Of a stretch of 64,000 nucleotides of DNA, positions 20,822-31,745 are shown in pieces; position 1 is the stretch's first letter, and each line of letters starts with the position of its first letter. Under the pieces are notes generated by a model. It saw only the letters and a list, made by a program, of their open reading frames with translations, did not search any database and was not told the origin of the DNA. Origin of the DNA: Neoceratodus forsteri (taxonomy: Eukaryota > Chordata > Ceratodontiformes > Ceratodontidae). The DNA lies in contig CM057456.1 in NCBI GenBank assembly GCA_016271365.2, positions 613,371,501-613,435,500 of the forward strand, given 5' to 3'. A program made the translations under genes and the position numbers.

Positions 20822-21178
20822 TTTAAATTATTCGAAAGAAATAATTAAATGTTTACCCCAATTGAAGTAGGGGAGAGCTCCAACTGGAACCAAGAACGCT
20901 TAAAAACTCTAAGGAACTAAAATGTCAGAAAACTCTAAGGGTTTAAGACCCAAAAACCTGTTTTATAAATTGGACCACTATGAGAGGATACTTGCACACA
21001 TTGTGTTGTACCCTTTTATGGTAGCGCAGCATGCGGAGTGCAGAGGCTGAGTTCTGGAAGGGGAGGAGAGAGGGAAGTTATGAATACCCAAGTTTCACTG
21101 AGAAGAAACATAATTACTAAGGTGAGTATTTTTTTCTTCTAACCCCAGTAATACTCAGGTATTCATAACTTTCTGCAG
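20822..21178. repeat. DIRS-3 spacer and ICR
   Basis: 20822-21075 is spacer ending in a GA-rich block. 21076-21178 is the ICR: its left half is the complement of the left end (TAATTACTAAGGTGAGTA), and its right half is the complement of the right end (CCCCAGTAATACTCAGGTAT). No gene is seen in the spacer. Confidence 0.8.
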
Positions 21179-21216
21179 ACTTGAAAGCAGTACCACAGGA
21201 GGTGGGAACAGTACAC

Positions 21217-22300
21217 CTATTTAGGAAAAAGACTCTGCAGGACTGCTGTGCCAAACCTAGCATCACTTCTAGCCTGGATATCTAAATTGTAATGCTTAGT
21301 AAAGGTGTGTACTGTCTTCCAGGTAGCTGCTTTACAGATGTCCACCAATGGGACATCCTTTACAGCTGCCAAGGTGGAAGCTGTTCCTCTGGTAGAATAT
21401 GCCCTCAATCCCGTTGGGGACTCCCTTACCAGCCCTTGTATAACAAAATTGAATACACTGGACAAGCCAACGAGAAATGGACCTTTTAGAGTCTGGAGTA
21501 CCTTTTCCTACATCCCCATAGGTCAGAAACAACCGTTTCTTGTCCTGCCTGTGATCCTTAGTGGCTGTGATATAGTAACTAAGGGCCCTTTTCACATCAA
21601 GGCTATGAAGCCTTCTTTCACCATGCGTAGAGTGCTCAGTGAAAAAGATAGGTAGGGTGATGGATTGGTTGATATGGAAATCAGAGACCACTTTTGGTAG
21701 GAATGTTCTGTTTGTTCTCAGTACCACCTAATCCCTGTGAAAGGAGATATAATCCTGCTCTACAGACAGAGTCTGCAATTCACTTATTCTTCTGGCAGAA
21801 GTGATTGCCACTAGAATAACTGTCTTTCAAGTGACATATTTGAGCTGAGCCGTCACCATAGGCTCAAATGGATGCCCCATTAGCTTGGCAATGCAAACAT
21901 TAAGATCCCATGCTGGCACTGGCACCCTGTGAGGGGGGTGCAAATGGATCAAGCCCTTAAAGAATTTCCTAAAAATAGGGTCTGAGGCAAGAGATACTGT
22001 AGTACCAGCAGAAATGTAAGCAGACAAGGCTGCAAGGTGTACTTTAAGTGAATTGGGCTGCAAACCCAAAGAATGCAAATGGGAGAGATAATAGAGAATG
22101 ACTGAAATGTCAGCCTGTAATGGAGTAAAATCCCTAGAGGAGCACCAGATTGAAAATCTTTTCCATTTAGAGGAGTAGGTGTTCTTAGCAGAGGGTTTCC
22201 TATAGCTCCTTAGAATATGAAGTACTGATTCAGAAAGTTTCAAACCAGCATATTCTAATTCCTCAAGACCCAAGCCTTGAGGTTGAGGGATTTGAAGTTT
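21217..22300 (-). pseudogene. DIRS-3 tyrosine recombinase
   Basis: The C-terminus reads GLRAYSTRGTASTLAAVKD: the box has Tyr in place of His before STR. HTFTKHYNLD with the nucleophile Tyr follows, then VLQSLFPK. Upstream come ITSARRISEL with the catalytic Arg and SYRKPSAKNTYSSKWKRF in the core-binding part. Frame breaks lie near 21480 and 21740. The N-terminal part is in the frame that overlaps the methyltransferase region. Confidence 0.8.
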
Positions 22301-23260
22301 GGGTACAACAAGGTCCCCTGGTTGGAAGTCAATAGATTGTATGACTGAGGTAGCCATATTGGCTTGGCCACTGACACTGAGAGCATCAGGGAGTACCATG
22401 GCTACCTGGGCCAATCCGGGGATATTAAGATCAGGGACGCTGAATGGGACCTGAGCTTGAGTAGCACCCTGAAGACCAGAGGGAAGGGAGGGAAAGCATA
22501 AAGGAACCTTCCTGACCAATCCAGAGTCAAAGTCATCCAGTGGCAGAGTGCCCTGATCCAGTGGTCTGCAACAATACTGAGGCAGGTGGTGGTTCTGGTG
22601 GGATGCGAGCAAGTCCACCTCTGGAGTACCCCATCTTCGGAAGATTACATTTACCACTTGCTTGTTCAAGGTCCATTCATGATGGGCCTGGTTGATTCGA
22701 CTTAATGTATCTACTAGGGCATTGTCCTTTCCTGGTAGGTAGACTGCCTGGAGGGAAACTTCCAGAGAGCATGCCAGAGTCCAAATTCTCATTGCCTCTG
22801 TGCAAAGAGGCCCTGACCTGGTACCTCCCTGCTTGTTGGCATAGTACATTATGGTGGTATTGTCTGTACTACCTTTGACTGTACCAGCTCTGAGAAAGCC
22901 TTTAGGGCTAGATAAACAGCCCTGAGCTCCAGCAAATTTACGTGCTGTAGGGAGTCTGAGGTTGACCAGGTGCCCTGGGTTGTGTGTTCTCCCAAGTGGG
23001 CACCCCAGCCCAATAGGGATGCATCTGTTGTAAGAACCATCGAGGGAAGATCCCTCTGAAAGGGAACACCCTCCCTTAGATTGGATGCCTCTTTCCACCA
23101 TAGCAAAGCTTGGAGAAGAGTTCTTGTAAGCGGAATGGGCTTCGATAGGGAATCTTTTCTCTGATTCCAGTGAGCCTTGAGATGGAACTGAATGTCCCTC
23201 ATTTGAAATCTGGAACCCAATACTGTGGCTGTAGATGCTGCCATATGACCCAGAAGCTGT
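21830..23260 (-). pseudogene. DIRS-3 RNase H, methyltransferase-like domain and recombinase linker
   Basis: LTTDASLLGWGAHLGEHT, LLELRAVYLALKAF, an LVDTLSR box and NQAHHEWTLN mark RNase H. WGTPEVDLLASHQNHHLPQY marks the methyltransferase-like segment. One open stretch (21827-23101) passes from RNase H through this segment to the recombinase core-binding domain, so here the regions are fused in one frame after small indels. Confidence 0.75.
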
Positions 23261-24188
23261 AAAAAGTGCCTTGCAGGCTTGCTTTTGTTCAGAATGAAAC
23301 AGTTTGCCACCAACTGAAGATTTTGTACTCTGTCCAGAGGAATATAGGCCCTGCCTTGCAGGGCGTCTATCTCTGCCCCTATGAACTGTAACTTTTGGGT
23401 AGGAATGAGGACTGATTTCTCGAGGTTGAGAATGAATCCCAGGGATTTAAAAAGATTTTGTGTGAGGCTTAAAAACTGGGAAACCTGCTGAGGCGACTTG
23501 CCCACCAACAGCCAGTCATCCAGATATGGAAAAACTGCTACACCCTTTCTTTGAAGGTATGCCACCACTGGAGCCAGGCACTTTGTGAATACCCTTGGGG
23601 CCAAAGAAAAGCTAAAAGGCAGGGTTGAAAACTGGTAGTGACCTGAGGGGAGTTTGAATCTGAGGTATTGTCTGTGAGACTCTCTTATGGGGATGTGGAA
23701 GCATGCGTCCTTTAAGTCCAGTGATGCCAACCAGTCTCCCTTCTAGATTGCTGGCAGGATCAATGCTAAAGTTACCATTTTGAACTTTAGTCTTTTTAGA
23801 TGTTTGTTCAGGGATCTGAGATCCAGTATAGGCCGCCACTCCCCACTTTTCTTTATGGTGAGGAAGTATTTGGAATAAAAAACCCTTCCTCTGAGGGTGC
23901 TTGGAACGATTCCACTGCTTTTAAAAGCAGGAGTTTCTGCACCTCTGCCTCCAGCAAGGTGTCTTCTGCCCGGGATGGTACCCTGAAATCCCTGGCTACT
24001 AGAGGAGGAAGGGATTTGAAATTCAAAGACAGACCCTGACCCACCACTTCCAGGACCCACTTGTCCGAAATGATAGAAAGCCAATTCTGGAGGAAGTGGG
24101 AGAGTCTGCCTCTGATAGGGAGTGAGGAGGTGGCCTGTACTTCAGGGGGTCTGTTTAGCCTGGGGTGGAGGTTGTGCTTGAGCTCCAT
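22849..24188 (-). pseudogene. DIRS-3 reverse transcriptase
   Basis: It reads KKSGEWRPILDLRSLNKHLK, ASLDLKDACFHIPIRES, SLAPRVFTKCLAPV, FPYLDDWLLVGKSP, then LNLEKSVLIPTQKLQFIGAE and the connection to RNase H (23730 to 22849 is one open frame). The upstream part to 24188 is in another frame. The YLDD catalytic box is intact. Confidence 0.82.
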
Positions 24189-25122
24189 GCCTAGATCCCC
24201 TTTGACCCCTGCCCCTAAAGTATCCCTGCTGTGGATACTGTTGGTGTTGGGGTATGGCCACTGGCTGAAAAAAGGGCCTGGAATGAAAAGGCCTGTACTT
24301 CCGCCCCATAAGGCCTGGTGGATGGAGAAGCTCTGTTTCTACTAGAGTTGCTCCTGTAAGTGGCCTTACACCCATCTACCTTCTTCATATATGCCACAGT
24401 GGATTCCCAAAAGAGCATTTCCTCCAAGGGAAAAGCCAGTGCCTTAGCTTGTGTGTCAGCAGTGAGATTTGTAGCTCTCAGCCAAGCAAATCTCCTCTGG
24501 GCTACCGTATTTGCCACCCATCTGGCTGCAGTGTCATTGGTATCAGCAGCCATTTGGAATTGGTATTTAGCTGCCTCCAGCCCAAACCTAGCGGTCTCTG
24601 CTAGGTCATCTGATAGGGGTGAAGGAGCTTTTTGAGAGATGGCCAATACTGTCTGCCACAGGGACTTTTGGTACTGGGCAGCATAGGCCTGAAAATTAGT
24701 CTGTCTCATGGCTAGGGAGACTGACAGATAACCTTTCCTAGCCATGCTGTCTATCTTCCTAGAGTCCTTATCTGGTGGATGGGAAGCCAGAGGGACTCTA
24801 GCCTTATCACAGGCCGCCTGCTGAATAACCCCTTGGTGGTCTGGATGACAGAACAGGAACTCTGCGTCTTCTCCTTCCAGCTGATATTTCTTGCCCAGCC
24901 TCTTATCCAGAGGAAGGACAGAATTTGGGGTCTGCAACAACTTCAGAGTATCCTTTTTGAAAAATGTATTTACTGGGAGAAGAAGGACCTTGGTGGGAGT
25001 CAAACCCATCATTTCCAGGTACCCTATTTCCTCCTCATCTTCCACTTCCTCCCTTGTGGAGATGTCAAGGGCATCTGCCATCTTTCTCACAAAAGTAAAG
25101 CGAGAAGAGAAATCTTCAAATA
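24170..25122 (-). pseudogene. DIRS-3 Gag, main part
   Basis: 291 residues are open from 25090 down to 24215. They include DFSSRFTFVRKMADALDI upstream, VIQQAACDKARVPLASHPPDK in the middle, a helical region, and TPTVSTAGILRAGVKG-like text. The RG-rich end (GYFRGRGQRGSRHG) is in a neighbouring frame. It joins L2-b abruptly at about 25122, so the region between the zinc module (28304) and this point is interrupted. Confidence 0.72.
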
Positions 25123-28102
25123 AACCTTAGAGCTCTATGGTGGAGTGTATCAAGTTTGGAAAGAGCACCTACAGGACCCTGGCTGTAGAGGAAATCAGCA
25201 TAGTCTGATAAGGAGAGTAAGGTAGTTTGGACTAGCCTCAATTTTGCATCCCTGGTGAGGAGATTTGTTATCCTATAGAAAAGGCCAAGTCTCACTCTAA
25301 GTTTCTTTATCGGCTCTTCTGTGTGAACAACGAAGGAGAGTCTAGAGTCCAGCCAAACCCCCAAGTATTTAAATGTTGATATATACTCCAGCTGTTCACC
25401 CAGTATTGTAGTAATTCCGGGGGTAGCCCAGTCGCGGCCATGTTTTCTAGGTTAGGAAAGGGTGACAAGAACATCGCTTTTATCTTCTTGGCATTTAGAA
25501 GCAGTTTCTGCTTTAAGAGCTGAGACTGTAATCCATTTAAATCATTCTGTAGTTCAGAGCATGCCATTTGGGGGGAAGATCCGCTAGAATAAAGTACTGT
25601 ATCATCTGCAAATAAGTGAATGTGGGCTTTTTTGATGGTAGCATCGATTCTGTTGATGTAAAGTGCAAAGAGCAGGGGACCCAAAATGGAACCTTGGGGA
25701 ACGCTTCTCCAAAAGGCTTTTAAAGGAGAGACTTTACCATCCGCTTTTACTTGCTGTGAACGGTCAGCAAGGTAATTGACGAACCATTTGAGAGAAAGGG
25801 CATCCAGTCCAATGGTTTGAAGGGATGTGAGGAGCAGACTATGATCAACAGTATCGAAGGCCTTACTTAGGTCCAGGAAAACTGCACAGACAAAGTTCTT
25901 CTTATCCAACTCACTCTGCCAATCATTAGTGACTTTGGCCAAAGCGGAAGTAGTGCTGTGTTGTGCTCTGAACCCTGATTGTAAGGGGTTGAGAAGTTTT
26001 GACTATTCCAGATGGCTCCTGAGCTGGGTGTTCACGATTTTTTCCAATAACTTACACAGGATAGGGAGAAGAGAAAAAGGCTTATAGTTATTTAGGTCAC
26101 AGGGGTCACCTGACTTAAACAAAGGGATGACATGTGCCGTCTTCCAGATAGGAGGAAGGTCGCCTTGCAACAGGGATAGGTTAAACAGATGTGTAATAGG
26201 TGCAGCTAGGACCCTATAGCCAATCTTCAGGAAAAATGAGTAGATGTGATCAGCACCTGCGCTTTTTCTGACATCCAATTTTAACAGATCTTCCACCTCT
26301 TTCAGAGATGTGGGTTGAAGTGAGAAGGTCTGACTGGAGGAGGAGGTGCCTTGTTTATCAACCTCTAGTTGCGCTCGAAGATTACTGGTGGGGGAAGAAT
26401 CGAAGGCGAGACCTGCTGTAGCAAGATGATTGTTGAAGGCATCAAGGATTGACGGTTTATCAGTGAGTGTGGTAGTACCCATTGAGATTTTGGTAGGTAA
26501 GGAAGTCCTGGCCAAATGGCCTTCTATACCCTTAATTACTCTCCAGAATTTGGAGGGACAGTTAGCCGAGAGATCAAGTTGGGAGCGAAAGAAGTTAGCC
26601 TTTGCTTCTCTAACCATCTTAGTGCAAAGGTTTCTCGCTCTCCTGAAGGAAATCCAACCGTTTGTTAGTTTAGTTTTTTGGGCAGTTTGCCAAAGCCTGT
26701 CCTTATTCCCCATTGCGTCCTTCAATCCTTCAGTAAACCACTGACAAGATTTGTTCCTGACTTGGACCTTCACTAGTGGTGCTTGCCTATTAAGTACTCC
26801 TAACACAATTTCTTGAAAAATGTCATATGCTGAGGCGACAGATTTAGCTAGGTAAAAGTCCTGCCAGCACGTGGAGCGGCTCAGCTCTGAAATATACTCC
26901 CCGGGGTCAAAGTTGCATCGACATCTTTTGGTAGAAAATTTAGAAGCAGGTGGCAGAGCATGATTGGACCTGACACAAGCAATGAAGGAGTGATCACTGA
27001 TGTCAGAGAAGAATACTCCAGCATGGGTAAAGAAATACGGTTTATTAACTAAGATAATATCCAGCAAGGTGCTGTTGGTAGGATTTAACTTGTTTGGGCG
27101 GGTAGTTTCATTGATTAGCTGGGTCCATCCAAGTGAGTCGCAAAGTGTTTTTAGAGGAGCTAGGGCACTAGACAACCAGTCTAGGTTGATATCACCTAGT
27201 AGCACAGACTTTGAGGATCTATGACCCAAGACCTTACTTAAGTGATCCAGAAGCTGTAACCCTGCAGAAGGGGGTCTGTAGCAGCCTGACACACAAAGTC
27301 AGATGCCAGGAGGGATCCCAACCTGAAGGGTAAGGCTTTCAAACTCATTTTGGACAGATGTAGAGTCGATAACGGAGACAGAGAATTTTTCCTTAATATA
27401 GATAGCAACCCCACTACCCCTGGGGTGCCTATCAGTTCGGAACAGTGAGTAAGCAGGGAGGTTTACTTCAAAGTTGGTTGTAGCCGGGTGGAGCCACGTT
27501 TCAGTAACAACCAAAATGCCGGGGTTAGTGTGGCATATCCAGGCCTGGATGGAGCCGATTTTTTTCAACAGGCTGCACACATTAACATGCATAAAGCTTA
27601 GGCCTTTAAGGCTAGGTAGGTCGTCGAGTGATCCAATAGGAGATAGGGGTCCAGGATTAAGTTCAACATTCCCTGAGTATAGCAACAGAAGGAGCTGTAG
27701 CTTCCTGTATAACCCTAAAAGGAGCTTCAAGACTCTGATTAACTCACGTCTGTGGGGGGCATGATACTGACATGGAGGAAGTTTAAGGCTGATGCCTAGC
27801 AGGTTTAGAGTTACATGCAGTAAGACTTTACCAGTAATGAATAATGGAGAGTATGTGGGGCGAAGGGACAGTTGTAGGTCTGCTGAGGCATATCCTGATA
27901 GGGTACCAGCATGCCAAGTTGGATGTGTGTCCAAACACGGAAGGAGGGAGTGGATGGCACAGCTCAGGTATTCAATAGGGCTTAGAATATCTACACATTG
28001 TAAATCCCTGAGTGTATTCTTCGATGGTGGGTTTAAATAGAGGGTGCAAGATGTAAGCAGAGACATACACAGAAGCAACCACTGGGCAGTGCCTGCACCC
28101 AT
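25123..28102 (-). pseudogene. L2-b endonuclease and reverse transcriptase ORF
   Basis: The ATG at 28102 opens MGAGTAQWLLLCMSLLTSC, a signal-like leader. Then come GNVELNPGP and the endonuclease (SFMHVNVCSLLKKIG, VVTETWLHPA, LLGDINLDWLSSA, SDISDHSFIACV). RT follows: TAHVIPLFKSGDPCDLNNY, FLDLSKAFDTVDHSLLL, VPQGSILGPLLFALYIN, LFADDTVLYSSG. Only about three breaks occur (near 27296, 25970 and 25340). The RT catalytic pair is intact. Confidence 0.82.
27647..27673 (-). other. 2A-like motif GNVELNPGP in L2-b
   Basis: Same nine residues as in L2-a, at the end of a QLLLLLYS run and just before the endonuclease. The Asn in place of the usual 2A Asp is shared by both copies. Confidence 0.65.
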
Positions 28103-28303
28103 CTTATGTTAAGGGCCAGGAAGGGATGTAGGCTGGGTGTCTAGGTTTCAACCCTGGATAGGGACAATAAGTCCAGGAGTATTATTGGGGCACTGTATAT
28201 TATATGTATACAAGAATAACGCCTAGAGGAAGTAAAAAAGGTCCAAGATTCTTAGTGGAGTATAGTATGCCAAGGAAATACTGAGCACAGTACTCTTACT
28301 GCC

Positions 28304-28618
28304 TCAGCCTGTCCTGGCTCCCTTTCCCTGCCCATATACAATCTTGTATCGGGGTGGAACTTGCAATATTTGTGGGTTCAGCCACAGTAGTAGAAGGTAT
28401 TGGCTGGTCAGAGCCAGAGGGGTCCTTGGGGAGTTTCTTTTTAGCCGTTCCAGGTGTTTTGCAACAGTTTTTTCAGGGAAAGTCAGGCAGATCTGACAAT
28501 CCTCCTTCAGATGCTCATAACCCAGACAAGCCACACACATAGTGTGCTTATCTGCTTTCGCAAAAACATCCCCACACTGAGTACAATTTTTAAAACTGGG
28601 CTCACCGGTCTTTTTCAT
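28304..28618 (-). CDS. DIRS-3 zinc-binding module
   Basis: The ATG at 28618 opens MKKTGEPSFKNCTQCGDVFA, then DKHTMCVACLGYEHLKEDC and QICLTFPEK. All six Cys/His ligand positions of the module shared with DIRS-1 are present here. The following stretch is Leu-rich and its frame runs to a stop at 28304. The upstream region 28620-29010 is the AT-rich, noncoding 5' part of the element. Confidence 0.65.
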   Translation of the reverse strand: MKKTGEPSFKNCTQCGDVFAKADKHTMCVACLGYEHLKEDCQICLTFPEKTVAKHLERLKRNSPRTPLALTSQYLLLLWLNPQILQVPPRYKIVYGQGKGARTG

Positions 28619-29019
28619 AGGGTTTTTCTGTCATTTCATTCAGAAAGAAAGAACCGCAAAAAGGCAATTTAAAAAACAACAATTGCAGTTCTTTTGGTCA
28701 GTTCCGGAACCGAAAAGGAACCGGGTGACCCGAACCGATAAAGATTCTGGAACCGGTACTAGCGGTTCAGTAACCGAAAAAGACAGTTACAAAAATTAGG
28801 TAAACAGTAAAATAAAATAGAAATAAATGCTATCTTTAACAGAAATAGGTTAAAAATTAAGGAACTTACTTGGTTTCCTCCCAGTTATACCGAACCGAGA
28901 GGAACCGAGAAAAAAACTAATTTACCACAAAAACCAAGTTTAACTAAGCTACAACAATTAATATAAGGCAGCAAATGAAAATAAAACAATACTTGTATGT
29001 TTTTATGGGTGTTCACCTC

Positions 29020-29236
29020 AGATGAAGAGCGTCACTCCGAGTGACCAAACTGTTCAGGCGGAGAGTTAAATCTGAAGAGGTTTAGAACATTGACAGTTAC
29101 TGTAGGGCAGCATTTGAAAAGTTGTCATGTGCAGATGATTCCATCAATTGCATAAGTTCCATCTCTCTCTGGGCAGTTCAACCCTTCAGGCTTACTGCAG
29201 AAAATTATAAATACCTGAGTATTATTGGGGTTAGAA
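29020..29236. repeat. DIRS-3 right inverted terminal repeat
   Basis: 29075-29225 is complementary to 16060-16216. The last part (ATACCTGAGTATTATTGGGG) is complementary to the right half of the ICR. It ends in GAA at 29234-29236, followed by the resumed gypsy LTR. Confidence 0.82.
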
Positions 29237-30163
29237 CTAAAATATCCATTTTATGATGTCCTCAGGAAAGTCAGTTAATTGCATCTGCTGTCACAAAGCA
29301 TATTACACCTCAGTGAGATCTGGCAGAGAGAGTCATAAAAAGTCCTTTAATGTCTTTGAGAGAGATAACTGCTCATAGATCAAAGAAGTCATTTGGAAAA
29401 TGAGTTTTGCTGAAGTCACAGAATTTAATACCTCTTGATAGGACATCCTGTTTTGTATAATTTTTATATTCTGATAGAGAGGAGCTAGGTGACCTCATGG
29501 AAGAGGTTGGCAAAGGCAGTTTTAAACTGTATTCTGTATTCCATTTAGACACATTCTTGTTTGGACTCTCTGAAGCAACAACATCTACTTCAAGCACTGT
29601 TCGAAGATATACATTAGATAGACAAGTCTAATTGTCTGGTGGTAGAAATTTGCACTTTTTAAACCTTGTTCTTTTAAGTGATTGTATGCGTTGTGATATA
29701 TTGTTCTGTATTTACATTTTATATTTTTATCTATTTTAAAGTTATCCTCTATTTTAAAGAGACTGCTTGGTGTGCTTTTGAAATTCTTTCTTTGACAAGT
29801 GAAGCATATATGGTTAAAGTTGACACTGTGCATAGCTTAATGGTAATACCAAACTGGGAAAAGGTAAGAGTTTATCTGAGGTCTTTCATAGAGTTTTTAA
29901 GGGTTCATTCTGTACACCTGGTTAGGTGCCCGTAGGCGAAATATATCTGACATTCCCCGAAGAGCAGAATTATCTGAGCCTGTACATTGGGTATACTAGC
30001 AAGAGGTTCACAGTTTGAATCCCTCCAAAACTTGAGACCAAAGATGATTCTGACCCACAAAACAGATGGGAGGGTTACCCTGTTCTGTTCTTGTTCACAA
30101 TACTGCACTCAGAGTTGGCACTGTGGAAGCAGAGGGCCTGATCTGCTGAGTGGGGTTGTAGCA
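29237..30163 (+). repeat. 3' LTR, second part
   Basis: CTAAAATATCCATTTTATGA onward matches 9244-10625 of the 5' LTR but lacks the MITE, giving the empty site CCATTTAGACAC. It ends TTGTAGCA, and TGTTC follows at 30164-30168. Confidence 0.88.
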
Positions 30164-30168
30164 TGTTC
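30164..30168. repeat. Gypsy target-site duplication, right copy
   Basis: TGTTC, identical to 9017-9021. The DIRS-2 recombinase sequence resumes directly after it (TACATAGTAACTAAGAGCCC). Confidence 0.85.
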
Positions 30169-31272
30169 TACATAGTAACTAAGAGCCCTCTTTACATCAA
30201 GACTGTGTAATCTTCTCTCCCCAGAGGAAGAATGGTCAGTGAAAATACAGGCAATGACAGACTGATTCAAATGAAAGTCTGATACCACCTTGGGAAGAAA
30301 CGTTCTGATGGTTCGAAGGGCCACCTTATCACTGTGAAATGAAATGAAGTCAGGTTCCACTGATAAAGCCTGTAATTCACTGATTCTCCTGGCAGAGGTA
30401 ATGGCTACCAGGAATACAGTTTTCCAAGTCAAGTAATTCAACTCAGCTGAGGACAGAGGTTCAAAAGGGGGCTGCATAAGCTGTGCAATACAGATATTCA
30501 GATCTCAAGAAGGGGTAGGCTGCCAAAAGGGAGGGTTAACATGTACTAGACCCTTGAAACATTTCTTGAAAACTGGATGAGATGCTAGGGAAGAGCCCTT
30601 ACCAGCAGAAAGGAAGACAGAAACAGCTGCCAAATGTACCTTGAGAATAGTAGGTCGGAGGCCTAAACTGTTAAGATGCACCAAATAGTCCAATACAGTG
30701 GCAATATCAGCCAGCTCTGACTGGATATGCCTCTGGGAACACCAAAACCCAAATCTTTTCCATCTGGAGTTGTACATCTTTCTAGTAGCAGGTTTCCTGC
30801 TAACCTTTAAAATGTTCAAGACTGATTAAGAAAGATGCAGGCTTGCATATTCTAACTCTTCAAGAGCTAGGCTTTGAACCTGAGAATATGAAGGTTGGGG
30901 TAAAGAATCCTCCCCCTGTGAGGAGGTGAGAAGATTGAACTGTCTGGGAAGACACAGAGGCACTGTCACTGACAGTGACAAGAGTAGAGGGTAGCAAGGC
31001 TGTTTGGCCCAGTCTGGAGCACTAGAATCACCTTGCAAGGCTGAGACCTGATCTTCATCAGGATCCTGAATATTAGAGGAAAAGGAGGACATGCATACAG
31101 AAACCTGCTTGTCCAGTTCAACAAGAGAGCATCCTGAGGGACAAGGCCAAGAAGAGGTGGTCTGCAGCAAAAGATAGGAAGTTGGTAATTGTCCGGGGCT
31201 GCAAAAAGATCCATCTCTGGAGTGCCAAACCTCTTGAAAATGACCTGAAGAATTAGACGGTTCAGGGTCCAT
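30169..31272 (-). pseudogene. DIRS-2 tyrosine recombinase, N-terminal and middle parts
   Basis: It reads ILKVSRKPATRKMYNSRWKR (core-binding domain), then VAITSARRISELQALSVE with the catalytic Arg, then FLPKVVSDFHLNQSV. A stop interrupts before 30819 and another near 30500. The upstream linker to 31272 (LALEELEYASLHLS) lies in a frame that overlaps the methyltransferase-like segment. Confidence 0.8.
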
Positions 31273-31745
31273 TCATGGTGACCCTGAGAAATCCTGCTGA
31301 GAGCATCTACTAGAATGTTGTCCTTCCCTTGGAGATGCACAGCCATCAGGGAAGCCTGAAGGGAATAAGTTAGAGACCATATTTTCATGGCCTCTGTGCA
31401 CAAGGCTGAGGACCGAGTAACTCCCTGCTTGTTGTTGTACCACATGGTTGTGGTACTGTCTGTCCTGATCTGCACCACTTTTCCCTGAACAGCAGTTGAG
31501 AATGTCTGCAGTGCTAGAAAGACAGCTTTAAGTTCGAGAAGGCTTATGTGTGGAAGAGACTCCTGGTGAGACCAGGTTCCCTGAGCTGTAAGCTGATCTA
31601 GATGAGCCCCCCAAACCAGTAAAGAGGCATGTGTGGTGAGAATCACTGAAGGAGCCTGACTGATAAAGGGGACACCTTGTCGAAGATTATACTCCTCCAG
31701 CCACCAATGGAAGGTCTGAACTAGAGTTTGAGTCTCTGGAACCAA
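30966..31745 (-). pseudogene. DIRS-2 RNase H and methyltransferase-like domain
   Basis: One open frame of 259 residues. TTHASLLVWGAHLDQLT has His at the first catalytic Asp. LLELKAVFLALQTF, RTDSTTTMWYNNKQG and ILVDALSRIS follow. Then FGTPEMDLFAAPDNYQLPIF and YACPPFPLIFRILMKI form the methyltransferase-like segment. This is the clearest RNase H plus methyltransferase-like fusion in the window. Confidence 0.8.

Larger units (their letters stand above)
25123..28140 (-). mobile_element. L2-b: L2-like LINE inside DIRS-3 Gag
   Basis: Minus-strand copy of the L2-a family, better preserved. The 5' ORF start (28102) is present, but the 3' end is not: coding stops in LHHRALRFI, where L2-a continues for about 35 more residues plus an 870-bp tail. 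Loss of the 3' end is unusual for a LINE, since these are normally truncated at the 5' end. The 5' boundary is not exact, and 28140-28300 is unassigned. Confidence 0.75.
16025..29236 (-). mobile_element. DIRS-3: DIRS retrotransposon in the gypsy 3' LTR
   Basis: A complete set of DIRS parts on the minus strand: right repeat, zinc module, Gag, RT, RNase H and methyltransferase-like domain, recombinase, ICR, left repeat. Two L2-like LINEs lie inside. Comparison with the uninterrupted 5' LTR at 9237-9250 shows insertion at GAA (16022-16024, repeated as 29234-29236) with no other duplication. It is therefore younger than the gypsy element. Confidence 0.88.
9022..30163 (+). mobile_element. Gmr1-like Ty3/gypsy LTR retrotransposon
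   Basis: Plus-strand LTR element with order 5' LTR, gag, protease, integrase, RT, RNase H, polypurine tract, 3' LTR. Integrase lying before RT is the Gmr1 arrangement, unlike ordinary gypsy elements, and the Gag resembles the SCAN-related Gag known for that group. LTR ends are TG...CA with TGTTC duplicated outside. The 3' LTR was later split by DIRS-3, and the 5' LTR by a MITE. Several frame breaks, and Asn at one integrase catalytic position, show an inactive copy. Confidence 0.88.

Noticed and set aside
21217..22300. Tyrosine recombinase read as a phage or bacterial integrase
   Set aside because: It follows RT, RNase H and Gag in every copy and lies between ICR and terminal repeats, so it is a DIRS enzyme.
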